From contig NC_135788.1 of the NCBI RefSeq assembly GCF_051106095.1, forward strand, positions 44,754,001-44,818,000: a stretch of DNA of 64,000 nt, given 5' to 3'. Source of the DNA: Pogona vitticeps. Taxonomy: Eukaryota > Chordata > Lepidosauria > Squamata > Agamidae. The notes beneath the pieces were generated by a model, which saw only the letters and a list, made by a program, of their open reading frames with translations, ran no database searches and had not been told where the DNA came from. The position numbers and the translations under genes are program-made. Shown in pieces: positions 24,110 to 39,100 of the stretch; positions within the stretch are counted from its first letter, which is position 1, and each line of letters starts with the position of its first letter.

Positions 24110-27100
24110 AGCAAGAGAATGAATGAATGAATGAATGAATGAATGAATGAATGAATGAATGAATGAATGAATGAATTTGCAGCCTCAGTATCTAGCTTTT
24201 AAGAGCAAACTTAAGACCTGGCTCTTTAAACAGTCTTTCCCTCCTGGCATCACCTAATGATTTCGCAATTTGGAATTATATTGTCACTGTTGTTTTTATT
24301 TTATTATATTGCTCTTACTTTTATGTCTTATTGTTAGCTGCCCAGAGTAGACTTTGGTCCAGATCGAGATGGTATAAATCAAATAAGTAACAACAACAGC
24401 AGCAGCAGCAACAACAACAATATCTATGAATCACTCAATCAAGCAATTAATTAAGTAATTAATTAATTAAACTTGTATACCGATGTAATAAATTGGTATA
24501 CAATTAGTATTACCAATTAGTAATAAATACTACTCTGGGCAGCTTACATCCAGAGCTGAGTAAACATAAAGTAAAACAAATCATAAATATAGTGAGAAAC
24601 AAATATAATGTATGATCAGTAAAACAACCATCAAATTAATCAATGAAAACCAGTTAGCGGTGAACAGGCCATCTAAAAGTAATCAGTCATATTATGTTAG
24701 AAGAGGATGTTCTCAAATACTTCAGTAAACATCCTTGTCTTGAGCATTTTCTTAAAGGCAGTACGGGAGAAGGCCAGGCATAGCTCCACCAGGAGCCCAT
24801 TCTAAAGGGATGGAGCCATGAACGAGAAGACCTTATTTCTGGTAGATGACTTCCTGGTCTCCCAGGAAATTTATTATGATGTTTTATAGGTCATATGAAA
24901 CTGTACCATCCTGAATATACCTATTTTTGTCTGAGATTGGAAGGCAAGCAGGGTGGGGTTGATAAGCAGGGTACGGCTTGATTAGTACTTGAGTAGAGGA
25001 CTACTTGAATAGAAGACTACTCAAGGGACGTGGTGGTCCTGTGGGTTAAACCGCAGAAGCCTCTGTGCTGCAAGTTCGGAAGACCAGCAGTTGTAAGATC
25101 AAATCCATGCAACAGAGTAAGCTCCCGTTGCTTGTTCCAGCTCTTGCCAACCTAGCAGTTCAAAAGTGTGTAAAAATACAAATAGATAAAAAGGTACCAC
25201 CACGGTGGGAAGGTAACAGCGTTCCGTGTCTAGTCGTGCTAGCCACGTGACCATGGAAAAACTGTCCAGGGACAAAAGCTGGCTCTATGGCTTGGAAACA
25301 GGGATGAGCACCGCCCCATGACTTGACTAAATGTCAAGGGGAACCTTTACCTTTACCTAGAAGACTACTAGGGAGCTATCTCCTGGTAAAAAAAAACTAC
25401 AGGGAGCTATCTCTTGATATAGCTAGAGAAGAATCCTGCCTTAAAAATTGGAAAGATGCTGCCTGCCAGAATTGACAGTGTTGAGCTAGTTGGACCAAGG
25501 GTTAATTTAGTGTCCGGCTGCCTTCTATGTTCATATGAGATAAGGCTCTATCCACAAGAAGTGTGGTCAATAATAATGCAGAAAATAGCAAGATGTACAG
25601 TTGTAAACAGCCAGGTTTATACAGCAAATTGTTGTAAGCAGCACCAAACCAGAATATGCATGAGAAGAACACAAAGCAGATTGTTGTGAAATAACAGAAG
25701 CACAAAAAGAAGTGAATTGATTCCAGATTAATTACAAAATGTTCTTCAGAAATGTCCACTTTTTGATTTATCATAAGAAGGTTGTGGATTGTTCTACCTT
25801 ACTTGGTCAATGTAATCTTTAAGGGTTTTTAAAGGCTGGGCACCACAATGATCTAGATGGTGCAGAAAAAGCGTAAAAAGTTCCAAAAAGTATGGCCAGA
25901 GGCACAGACCAGTTTTCTTTGTTAAAGTAAGTTTCAAAACGGAGTTGGTATGCTCAAGTAAGAGGCATAGATTCAGATTTCAAATCTAGTGGTGTTGATT
26001 GGATTGTCTCCCAGTCTTGCTATACAAAGAGCTGCCAGCGTTCCCACATACCCTACCTTCAGCCACATTGCCCTAAATTGGAACACATAGTTCCTTTTTT
26101 GCTGGGTATGGAGGCACACAGAAATGTGGCAAAGCCCATGCTGGGGAAGATGGAATAAAATGTATTTTACCCACTAGATAAGCCAATAACAGCCACATAA
26201 ACAGCATTGTTAATTATCAGTAGTGGCCAGAGGAAGATATTATCCCCAGTTCATAGTGCCACTTGGGTTATGTTAAATGTCTATGTTTGATTGTAGATGG
26301 TGTCCCGGTTTGCTATTTAGAGTATTGTGTATAGTCCTTCAAAAAAGTAGAAGGCAAAAAGCCACATGGTCCTTGTACATAATCTAAAGGCGATGATGAG
26401 TGATATCTTTATTGGAAGCTAGCTTTCAGTCTATACAGGTGTACATCAGGCTGGGTGTTTCCTGCACTATCCTGTTGTGGATGATGCAGGAAACACATAA
26501 AAATTTCCAGAAGCTGGCTTCTCTTTGTAATTCTTTCAGTGGTCCATTTTTCCCACAGTGGCTACCAAGAGAAGAGCCAGCCTATGGAATTTAGCCAAGC
26601 TGCATAGCTCCAGAATGCCCCCAAGAGAAGGGAATGATAAACCATATCTGAGTACTCTATACCTAGAAAAGCCTGGAAAGGACTGAAATAAGTAAGATTT
26701 GACTTGATGACACATAACTATTATTATCAATAAAGTTATAACCTTTTTAAAAAAAGAAATTCCTTTTGGATTTTGTATAAGGACCAAAGTGTTTTTTTTT
26801 ACCATAATTTTTTTCTTGTTTTTAAAGTGTTCAAGTGTTTCACCAGAAGGTGGCACACAGCCATTAATAAATAGAATGTCTATTCCTTTCTTTCTTTGTA
26901 TTCTTGCTAGTTCTATTAGAAATTCCTTATTGCTTGTGAACAAAATGATCTTATATTTTACAAATGTTTTTGTCCCTTTGCCATTCTTTTAAAATGTGGG
27001 CATTACTATTTAAACAATCCTAAATGACTGTGAGAGCAGAACAGATTAGGATTTTGGTATCAGCTGGAGGGGGAAGGTGCTCTGTTACTTTTAAGGACAC

Positions 27101-30100
27101 ATCTGCCCGGAGGGCCTAGCTATATCCAAGGGAACCTCCAAAATGGCATAAAGTAATAATTATATGCTATCAAGTCAATTATGGCAATCCAATTCAGAGT
27201 CTTCTAGGTAGAGAGTACTCAGAAGTCGTTTACCATTTCCTTCTTCTAGTGTCCTGGGGCTGTGCAACTTGCCCAAGACCACACAGCCTAGTTCTTGTCC
27301 TGAGAGGTACTGTGGATAATCCAATCTCTGGCTAACTCACTGAGCTATCCAGCCAGTCACATAGTCATAGATCTTACAAAATGGGTTGTGCTTTGAAAGA
27401 GGTGGAAGTTGCCTTCAGTTCCAGAATCTAAAGCCACTTCCTTTCCCTGAGAGTCTCCTGAAATCCACCAGTGCTGAGCTGGTCTCATTAATTCCATGCC
27501 CCACTGGAGGCAGTGGAGCTGATATTTTAAAAATGGACAAACAGACTTTTTAAATGACTTTCTGAATTGGGAACAATGTTAAAATTCAAGAAAAAAATTT
27601 AGATTCTCAAAATGAAATATGCTGGCCCTACCAAAGATTTATAGAAAGGACAATAAAGAAGAACAAATAAGGAAATCCAAAAGTCAGAATCACCTTCTCC
27701 TCTGCCTAGCACAACAAGTTTGCAGAAATTTAGAAGCACTTGGTTATCTGTCATTTCTTTCCTTCTCCAGTTTAGAGATGATTTTCCCATTTAGTATGCA
27801 CTGAATCATTATAAATACATTACTACATTAATCTGAATTGTTTATGAATGACACATTCCTCTGTAATTGGAGTGTGTTTGCTTGCTGGTCCTACAAAACG
27901 AACATCGAAAAGGATGAAGCTATGTTACTAGAATTACTCTCGTTTTGTCCTATTTTTCAAATTTGAATATGTTCAGAGGGCAAAGAGGTCCTTCATTAGG
28001 CATAGTTATCTGGAGCAATTAAGGGAATTAAAATAGTCAGCACCTATGTTAGCTTATTATTTTGTTCTGAAGACAAAAGAAGATTTCAGTTAATTGACTC
28101 CGTTGAAGAGATCTGTTAATTCAACAACTTACAAAGAAATAGTGCAAAGAAATTTAATGTGGTGCATTAAAATATTATTATTAAACCATCCCATTCTGTC
28201 TTATTCTGTATATGTTCCTACATAATCAAAGCAGGAGAGTCAGGAAGCCACCTTCTTCCCCATTTGTAATATCTGCAAAGAATTTGCCAGTGTGACCAAG
28301 CTACCTAAAAATAATAATAAAAAAAAAGAAATGTTGGTTTCACCTGTTTGGACAATTGTACAGAGTACATAGAATTTCATGGGTTAAAAGGATGCTAATA
28401 GTAAGGCTGGACATGTTAGGAGTTGTGTTTGGAGGCACGGTTAATTAGTCGCTATTCCTGAGAAACATAATTCATTTTGGAACATTTGCATATAAATAAG
28501 AAGCCAGTTGGTTGCATCAGAAACTAAAGTGTGCGGAAGAAAATTATAACTCCTGTGAAATATTAGTTCAGCCTAAAGGAATGAGACTAAGAAAAAGCAA
28601 GGCTGTGAGTAAGAGATTTTTTGAATCTGAAAGAGCAGAAGAACTGAAGAAGCCAGAGCTGCTTTTGCCTCTTGGACTTCTGAAACCTTTGTCAATTTGG
28701 TTTAGGGTTTTGAAGATTCTCCTCTGTTGTGGATATCCAACTCAGTTGAGGAATATACCTCAGATTTTTGACTGACTTTGAAATCAAAGGGACACTTCAA
28801 CTTCACAAATTCTACAAGCAACTCCTCTATTGGTGCTGTTTTAGCATTTTGTTTTTGTTATAATTGCTGTTGTCTGTTATATAAACACAGATAAGAAGAT
28901 ATTCATTTTGTGAAATTGTATTTGCAAGATCCATCAATAGTAAGCAAATAACCCCACAGAACTTAAAAGTGTCACAAAAGCAGCTCTCTTCAGAGTTCTT
29001 ATGGTATTGCTGCAGATTATACCAATTTTCCCAGACACAGGGAGGTCAATTTACAAGCCACCTTGGGTTCTTTTGAAGAAGAAAGGCAAGATAAAAATAT
29101 TTTAAATAAATAATAAATTAGATAAAGTTTGATTAAGGACAATACCAGATTTAAGATTTTAAAAATATCCATGGCTTCTGATCAGCTTGCTAGATAACAC
29201 TAGATCTTGAATGTCTCCTATATGTAGAGTTATAAACACACTTACATAAGAGTAAGTCTAAGTTAATTCCATAGGCTATGCTTGCAAGTAAATGTAGATA
29301 ATAACTTGTTTGTCATTTTCAGTGACCCTGTGACAAGTTTAATTAGCATCTTTCAAAAGTTTTATAATTTTTCCTTGCAACTGGTTTGGATTAAAGCTAT
29401 TTCCCTTCAATTTGTTGTTGCAGGGAACTTTTCTCTTAGGATTGCAAAAGGAAAAGAGAACCATTTCGGAAAGTGCTTAATTCACTGACTGCATATGTTG
29501 TCCCTTTACCAATGTGGCAACCCATGTGGTACTGAAGGCTAAAGACAAAATGAGGATTGTTATGACATGATGAATAACAGTCCCACATTTATTCATTTTG
29601 AAGCCTTTATCAACTCATACTAAAATAAAATAAATCCTGCCATTAACCCTATTTGTGCAGCAGAGTATTAAATAAGCTTAGGATACTTCCTTTCTTTGGG
29701 TGTGGGATTTAAAATGCTATGTTCATAGGATCAGCATCATCTGTGAGTGTGCTTAGCTTGCCAGCCCAAACAATGAAAAAACAGCTCATTGAAAACTCAT
29801 GGTCTCCTTTTAAACGTTATAATTTGCTTGATGACTCAAGAATATAGGCCACAGGACAGAAACTTTATTTGCTACTGTAAACTTGAGAAACTTCTGCAAT
29901 TGCTGGGTTTTGGGCTATGTTTGTCCATTTCCATTGGTGCATCATTAGATTAGCTGTTATCACTAGGCATAGTGATAACTGACAAGATGCATTGTAACAG
30001 AATGGCTCCTGCAGTCTTCTCTGAGCTTCCACCTTCTGTGATCTCAGTACTGATGATTCTTTATTTGCTTCACCGAGGCTATTCTGCAGCCTTCATCTCC

Positions 30101-33100
30101 TTTAGGCACTTTTCCACCTAGCTGCCTCAGTGCCTCTCCCATCTCCAACGGTCCCTAAATAGTGTCACCATACCAATCATATTTTAACAACTGGCCAGCT
30201 GCTGGTATACTGGCCTACATGTAACAGCCAATAAATATCAACAGAATGTTCTCTATCACGGTCTATTGGGTTTGATTCTAGTGTCTGGTATAAAAACAAC
30301 TGGCCCTAACAATAAAACTGCTGAAATCTTGACAGTTGCTTTCTCTGTAACAATAATGCCAACTCTTGGTTGGTTGCCAACTATGGGACATACAATGTTC
30401 AGAGAGGAAAGCTGCCAATTGTTTCACCTCTCACAGTTCAAAGTGTATAACATTCTGCTATGTGTGATATATATAACACACTCTTTAAGTATTTAATATA
30501 GACCAGATTTAAATTATTTAAATTATTTAAAATTATTTATGTTCTCAGGATTTGTAGATTCTTCCCAGTCTCCCATATATATATATATCCCAGTCTCCCA
30601 CATCTCCTTTCCACCTACTGCAGATGATGCTGTTCTGTCCCTTCAGCGCTGCCTGGGGACTGTACTGCAATGGATGCAGGAAAATGGGCTGAGGCTGAAC
30701 CTGGACAAGACGGAGGTCCTGAGGGTGGGTGACTCCACTGTTGGCGGCTTGGGTGACTCCCTCTCATTTGGGGGGGTGACCCCTGCCACAAAAGAGTGGG
30801 GTTCGCAGTCTGGGGATCCATCTGGACCCGGCGCTCACCATGAAGACTCAGGTGGCATCGGTGGTCCGCACTGTCTTTTTTCATCTTTGGCGGATAGCCC
30901 GGCTGCGACCCTATCTCGATGTGGGGGCGCTCACCACCTTGGTCCATGCGCTCGTAATCTCGAGATTAGACCACTGTAACGCGCTCTACGTGGGGCTGCC
31001 TTTGAGGCTGATGCGGAAACTCCAAGTGGTGCAGAATGCGGCGGCCAGACTCCTAAGTGGAGCAAGAAAATGCCATCAAATTTCTCCTATTCTGGCTGTG
31101 TTGCATTGGCTGCCCATTCGGTTCTGCGTTGACTTCAAAGTTCTGATGCTCACGTTTAAAGCCCTAAATGGTTTAGGGCCTTGATACTTGGCAGAATGCG
31201 TACTCCCACCCAACTCTACCCGTGTCACTCGCGCGAGTCAAGAGGTGAGGCTGAGGAGCCTGATGCTGAGAGAGGCCCGGAAGGAAAAAACAAGAAACCG
31301 GGCCTTCTCAGCGGTGGCTCCTCGCCTCTGGAACAACTTACCTCCGGAGATTCGCGCGGCTCCCTTGCTGGGTATTTTCAAGAAACAACTGAAAACATGG
31401 ATGTTTAGGCAGGCCTTCCCTCCCCGCAGTTAACTCCTAATTTTTCTTCCCTCCTCTCTATTAGAACATACTCTGTTTTCTTGCCATCTTGGAGAAAAAA
31501 CTTTCTTTTCTTTTTTTTTCTAATTTATGAAAATTATGTTATATGTTATGTTATATATATACTTGTTTTATTTGGTGTGTTGTAAGCCACCTAGAGTGGT
31601 CGTAATTGACCAGATAGGCGGGGTCTAAATGGAATAAATAAATAAATAAAATTATATATTTTTATTTATTTATTTATTTATTCCATTTATAACCTGCCTA
31701 TCTGCACTTTTGCAAGGTTTGTTAAATATGTCATTTGAAAGGTCTGCTAGATTTTGACATAAAATGGCTGTAGATTCTTCTTAATCTATCTTTATTTTTC
31801 CATCCTCTGTGCTATCTGCAGTTATTTGCATAATGAGTAACTCCATATTTGTTGGCTGGAAATAATTATTCCATCTTTTCATTTCATATTTCTTCATGTT
31901 ACACAGATATGGCAAAGCTCAGAACTGAGGAACAACAGGGCCCATGTTGTCAACAAACACAACATGCAAAAACCAAACTGTCCCTCTCCATCCTGTGCTT
32001 CTCCAAAGAAATCATACCAGTTAGATTGAAGCTTCTTTTTTGTCCACAGATGCCTAGCTAAGGTTGTGCTCCTCTCATCCCATTTTATATTCTCTGGTAG
32101 AGGGGGAGAATCCAATTACAAAACAAGCTTCACCTTAATAAATGTCTGTTGACAAGATGATGGTAAAAATAGAGAAAATATTAATAACTTCTAATCAGTT
32201 CTCTTTATTATTAAGGAGAATGCAATTTACAATTTTTGCATAAGCAGGGATTAGATGCTGAGTTTAGTTAGTTATTGGAGCCTAGCAACAAGCTAAAGCC
32301 TCATCTGTTACATTTGTTTAATTCTAAAACATGAAGGTAACACTCTAAATGCAAGTATCTTTCATCATATAGCCTATGTAATGGGATGGAATAATTAAAA
32401 CTGCATCTTTTTCTCTTCACCCTTAATAAGCTTTTTCCCTTAGCAAAGCAGTTTAATTTTAGTTGTGCAAATATAAATATTAACATATAGCATCTGGCAA
32501 AGTGCAGTATAAACTTTGATGTGGAAATAATCTCCTTCTTAAAATGTTCCAGGCCATAGTTTCATTCTGTTAAACTGTTGTTTGCTAAACTAAGCCTTCA
32601 AGAGAGATAGGGTAACAAATAAACCTGATTTTACTAGCGCTCTGCATGACATTTTTAAAAGATAAGAGTGGACACAGGCTAGATAGACAGTATATAAATT
32701 GAATGAACAAATAAATAAGTAATTGCTATTTATTTTTTAAGAATATAAAACTCTTGTTAATAATATTCATTGTTTAAAGAATAATGCTAATTGTTAAGTA
32801 AAAAGCAGAGTTAGTAATGCCTTTATTGAACCGATATGTTAAGTGCTATCAAGATGAAACCAACTTATTTTGACCTAATCAAACGTTCAAGGTGAATGAG
32901 ATATTTAAAGAGTGGTTTTACCAGTTCTGCAACCCTCCAAATTCCCTAGTGGGGATTTGAATCCAGGGCTCCTGAATTCCATTCCATCATTCTATTCGCT
33001 ATACTACACAGGGTATGTCTCTTTTGAGCTATCGAAATACAACAGAACAAAGGAAACAAAAAATGGGATGACCACTTTTGTGCCTTTTAAAAATACTTTG

Positions 33101-36100
33101 ATGATCTGATAAAGTTATTGTTCAATTCTGATTTTTTTAAATTTTATTTAGGACCACATCAGTAAGCTTGTTTTTATTTGCAGTGGAGAATATTAATTAC
33201 TATTTTTAGCCACTTCTTAATTTAAAGAATATACCTTTAAATGGCCCCTCATTCCACCTCCCATGACACTCAAACGCAATTTTTGAGAATGGTGAAATGA
33301 GAAGTCATTACATTATTTCACAACTCCTTATTTACCTTGCAATTTCTCTCTCTCTCTCTCTCTTATTTTTATTTATTTATTTATTTATTTTGCATCGTAT
33401 GCCCACTGATGTTAGCCAGTGTGGTATCTCTGCTGGCAGTTCCTTTTGCCAGCAGATTTCTGAAATCAGCTAGTGCAATTAGTTTTTCATGGCAGAAAGG
33501 CAACTGTAATGACAGAAGAAGCTTCTATCCATTCCAAACCCACTAGAGCCACTAAATCTTTGAGTTAGGCTAGCACTGGACATCAAGCAGGGTCTCTGTG
33601 TTGTACAATACATGCTAAAATCCTGCTGTGTAGTTACGGTATGTTGCCATGATGCTAATGGCATTACATTTTGAAGGAAACTGCATCAAGTTCAGTAATC
33701 AGCATAGACATTAGCTATTACTTGCTGAATCATATTGTTCAGTATGCAGCAATGTCCACAATTATTTTCTTAATGTGAAGCAATTAGCCTCTGAAAATTA
33801 TTTATTTTTATTTATTTATTTTTTCGATTTATATACTGCCCCATAGTGCTTGGAGCACTCTGGGGGCAGTTTGCAATGTAATTAGGAAAGCTGCCTTCAC
33901 ACTTCTGGATGTTGTTTTGAATTGGGATGATTTTTTTGTGGCCCTGCAATCTGAATGATGCACATATTATCATTTGTCTAAGCCAGTGGTTCCCACTCTT
34001 TTCAAGTCATAACCCCCTTTTATAAAAGCTAAGTAACCTGCAACCCCACCCCCACTCTGGTTGCATAAAAAGAGGTAAAGTCATCCCTTCTCAGAAAGTA
34101 GAGGCTTCTTTCTCCCCCCAAAATACCTGTTTCTCATACATACACACTAACTTTAATATCCCACTTTGAAAGGTCAAGGAAAAAAATTATTAAATGATGA
34201 CCACAACGCATATAAGGTGATCCACGATCCACCAGAAAACACTTTGTAATCCCCTTGGAGGCTACAACCCCCAGGCTGGGAAACATTGGTCTATGAAATG
34301 ATAAATTACTTCTGTCGTTGTCCTCCATGTGTTATTTTGGGGGAGGGGGGTTTCCCTTCCCACCAGTATTTTATCACACCAAGAGTCCTTAAAACAACTT
34401 TTTTTTCGTTCAAGAAATCATTTTTTATTCAAAGGAAAATAATGTACACAAACCTAATTATAGATAGTGTAAAACCGGAAGCAGCATATATTAATTGGTT
34501 TAATATGTTGTTTCATATATCCGTGTTAAAACTGTATTATTGTAAATTGGTGCAGCAATATTTTATATAGGATGCTTGTGTATATAGCTCACATTGAATT
34601 CCATCGTGTGCCCATGATGGTGGGATGAATTTTCATTCATTTGTATTATCCAGAATATCTTAAGAAGTCTAGTTGCCAAACTCTACCCACAGGCCCTAAC
34701 CAAGAGCCATTTTAATGTCTCCAGCAAAAAACTCAAACATGCTTCTCTTTGCTTAAAGAATAAAAGAGATGGGTAATTTGGCTTACTAATCAGTTGTCAC
34801 TCTGTGCCTTGTGTAAATTCAAAAATATTAATGCAAGTGCCTGGTGTAAAATAACAGCTGTTTTCAAGGGAGTGGTGGTATTAAACTTGTTTCATAGTTG
34901 ATTATAATTTGATATTTCATGCAAGTCAATTTATATGTAAAAGACAGGAAAACTAAAAGATCACAGGGTTTTTTTGCACATTTTGGTTCTAATATGAATT
35001 TCACAAAATATTATTAATACTGTGATAATTTTTCCCTAATAGGCAGATGTATGCAGGAGAAAAAAAGGCTGGTATAGAAGTGCATTGGAAGAAGCTGACA
35101 AACTGCTTGCCTGTTCTGTTCAGCAAAGGCTTGATTCATGCTATTTATCAAAAAAAGGTACCATTACATGCTTTTCTGTTTCTATTGTTTCATTATTTGC
35201 CTGAGTGTAAAGAGTTTTTCTCCTCTATAATTGTGGCAGAGACCTTTAATAATATATTTAATTGCAAAGTGCTCTGGTGTTTGGACCAGTTGAGACATGG
35301 ACTGAGTCATGTACCCAGCAGGCTGCATAAGTCTATATCTAAATTTAATTCCTGTTGAAAACAGTGCTGTCAAGGTAGACTTGCAGTTATGATCAGTGCA
35401 CTGCTTAGTTGCATCTTTGGGTGCTCCTATTTACATGTCACTGAAACTACCAACATGAATTTGACCCATCTCTGGGAGGCAGTAGAAGACAGGAGGACCT
35501 GACGTGCTCTGATCCATGGGGTCACGAAGAGTCGGTCACGAAAAGTCGGACACGGCTTAACGTTAAACAGCAACAACTTATGTGTATCTGTTGGACAGTA
35601 GTTGGACTGCCCTGTGTCTGGATGTCAGCTGAAACCTCAGGAAACTGCTAGACTTCTCCAGACCTTGAGGCAGGGAGTCAGATTTCAGAATGAGCAACGC
35701 TGGAATAGGATAAAATGCAATGTTGTAAAGTAGCTTTAAACCACGGGGCAACTATTTCTACCAAATTCCATCTGGTACCAGGGGGTGCTGGCTCAGTATG
35801 AAAGTGTTTGTATGAATACTGTACTATGCTTATACAACCTTGATGCATCAAAGAGCAAGGAAGGGGAAGAAGACTAGGGAGGCAGGCACTGAATGCAGGT
35901 ACTCCTTCCCATTCTACATTTTGAAAGAAGGCTGTTTTTGTTGTTATGTGCTGTCAAGTTGGAACCTACTTGGAGCAACCCTAACATAATTTTCAAGATA
36001 AGTGAGATATTTAAGGTTTTACCAGTTCCACTCCCCCAGTCAGTTTCCATGGGCAAATGAGGATTCAAACCCTGTTCTCCAAAGTCCTAGTCCATCTCTC

Positions 36101-39100
36101 TATCCAGTACAGCACACTGGGATCCTCTTGAAGCAAGCTAGAGAGTGGAATATCAGCATCCTGACTACTGTGCTTTCTTATTGCAAAAACCCTAGGGGAA
36201 AAAATCTCCATAGACTGGTGATGAGCCTTCTACTAGCACCAGCACCACGGCTGGAAAAGTTCTCCCATATCACATGTGCTGTCAGTAAGGACTCGTTCAG
36301 AGGAGCAGGAGAAGTGTTCAATTGACAGTAGAAGGAATAAGAGGGTTGCTTGAGGTCAGTATGACATTTGGATATGAGGATCGTGCCAAATGGTATATCG
36401 CACCTCCGCCCAACCTCAAGCAACCCTATTTAGAGTCTAAATTTTAGACTGTATCAGCCCACACCAAAAGGGACAGTGCTATTGCACCCTAAGGCTATGC
36501 AGGATGTGAGTTCAAATATAAATGATGCAGTTCCTGCAGTGCTGAGTACATTTTGTTGCCTGCTTCTTCACAAAATTTTATTTTTGCCCTCACTCTGGAT
36601 TGCCATATTACCCAATTAGACAGATTTTACCCACATTCCAAATTGTCTTATTAAGATCCTCGTTTCACAAATGACCCAGAAACACAAACACTTGAGCAGA
36701 AACAGTTCAAACCCCACTCGCAACAGTTTCCTGACCCAGTTCTGTATCACAAGGGCACACTGTTGTGATATCACAAGGCAACCACACTCTACCCTACCCT
36801 GGTCTCTGATTTTGACCTTAAAGCAGGCCAACCTGGTAATAATCCCATGCATGTGGGTCAGTACATGAAGGTGCCATATTACCTATTACAATATAATTGA
36901 GGAACTATTTTTCATTTTCCATATTGCATTTTATTATTACAACATATAACTTTAGAACAAATAAAAATTAGTTTGTAGACTTATTTTATTTGAAAATAAT
37001 TATTATCACTCATCTGTTACTCTTACTGGTTTCACAACCTTTTTTAGGCACAATGAAAAATAAAGAAGCTAAAACAAAAATGGACACAATACTGTGCAGT
37101 AAAGTGGTAAGATTTACACATATATTCTTACAGTTGTGACTGAACAGCAAATTGCATTGCTTGCAAACTTCTGCTTTCAGCTGCATTGTTTCTAAGCAGT
37201 GGTATTACTATTTGCAACTGTTTCAATTTCTGTGATAGGAAAATGGACTTTGTTCCAACTTTGTGTCAGTTCCTGTTATTTATATATAAAGCATTTTATA
37301 AGGGACCCCAAAGTAATCTACTATAAAATACTAATAGGCAGATTGCTTGATATTGAGACACATACATTTAGACCATAGCACTCATTTTAAAATGTTTACA
37401 GTACATAGTAATGTAAAGGTTTTGAGAGCAGGCAGGATAAGACCCTAAATATGAAGATAAATATAGACCGTGTCCACCCACTGCCATTGTAAGTGTCAGG
37501 CCCAATCCTATGTGTTGACGTAGCCAACTGTAGTTTGGAATCTTTCACTTCCACTTTTGTTTAACTCTGGCCTCTTATGGTTTATGGTTAATTTAAAATG
37601 GCTTGGAGCCAGAATACCTCAAAGGGCACCTAATCCTGTATGATCTCTCCTAGAATTTCAGTTCTTCTCCAAAGCCCTATTGTGTAACTCCCAAGCCCCC
37701 AAACTTCTCTGTAATTCTGATTGTGGAGTCTGGCCCATCAGGCTCTCTCTGTCTTTACTGATTGTCCAAAAAGGCAGTCAAAATTGTGTTACAGTGGTGC
37801 CTCGCAAGACAAATTTAATTCTTTCTGCGGTTAATGTTGTCTTGCAAAAAATTCATCTTGCGAAATGGGTTTCCCATAGGAATGCATTGAAATCTAATTA
37901 ATGTGTTCCTATGAACAAAAAAAGTCAGAACGTCAAATTTGGTTTACAAAGGGTTTATTAAGTGCTCTTTAAGGCCATACATATTGTGCAGATGATTTAA
38001 AAAATTTCAGTCAAAAAACTTTAACTTTTTAAACATCATAGAAAGACATTTAAAAATCAGCAAACATGAGGCAGGAACAAAAAACGGAAAACATTCTTCT
38101 TGTGAAGCACGGCCAGAGGAACATTTGTCTTGCGAGTCATCAACCTCCATTCCCCAAACCATTTGTCTTGCAAGTTTTTTGTCCTGCGAGGCATTTGTCT
38201 TGCGAGGCACCATTGTACTTCGTCATGCCTTTGGCTTTCAAGATTGGAAAGGTTCTTAGTCTGTTCTTAAATAATGTTTTGCTTCTGTTATGGTTTTCTG
38301 TTATTGTGCTTTTATTACACATTGGTTTAATAGCCATAGTGGAAAGAAGGCAATATATAACTATGATGTAGGTGGGGTATGTGGAGAAAATCCAGCACAT
38401 GTATACTAAGCCATATAGCAAATTAAAGTTAATTTTAAAATAAAATGGATTGTAGCCAATCTTGTCATATCACCAATACTATTTGTGGAAACCCCATTTT
38501 CATCCTTGAGCAAGCTTCAAACACAAAAGTTTGGTTCTATTCAGGCAACTCACTGTATAAACACTTTTACAATTCATTAATATGATTTCATTACACTAGT
38601 GATACTTTGTGTTACACTAATTATGCTAGTCATTCCACTAGTGTTTATGCACCCCCTAGTAGAATATGCAACCACTTATGGAACAAAAATCACTTATTGT
38701 CCTTTTTTTGCTAGCTTGAATTGACTGCACACCATGAAATTCAGCAAACATTCACATACAAACAAAGCTTGCTTCTGTTTCTCAGATAAAACCTTGGGCA
38801 AAAGTATGTGAGAAGAAAAATAGCTACAGAAATGGAAGGGGAAAAAAGTAAGTTTAGAATCCAATGTTCAGTTCCTGTATTTAGTTGTTTTAAGCTGCTC
38901 CTCTAGTATTCTTTCACTTTGCAATATTGTGCTGCTACACAATTATGTTTCCTGAGATAGTAGGTTAAATTGTGTTATAAGTTTCTGAGCATGAACACAA
39001 ATCTTTTGTTTTCTGACTAGGAAATGTATATGTGCTCTGATGTCTGGAGCCACACATATTATTTTTCTGTAAAAATATACACTATGCCCTTTGGTAAAAA

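Noticed and set aside
24025-24173. Regular repeats that might suggest a CRISPR-like array
   Set aside because: They are pure dinucleotide and tetranucleotide microsatellites without spacers, in a vertebrate genome.
24890-25009. A possible 5S rRNA gene
   Set aside because: Only blocks of similarity remain, with insertions in the control region and a SINE tail downstream; a SINE head fits better.
35047-35358. A 103-codon open frame over ZCWPW2 exon 3
   Set aside because: It uses a different frame from the one that continues exon 2 and matches mammalian ZCWPW2.
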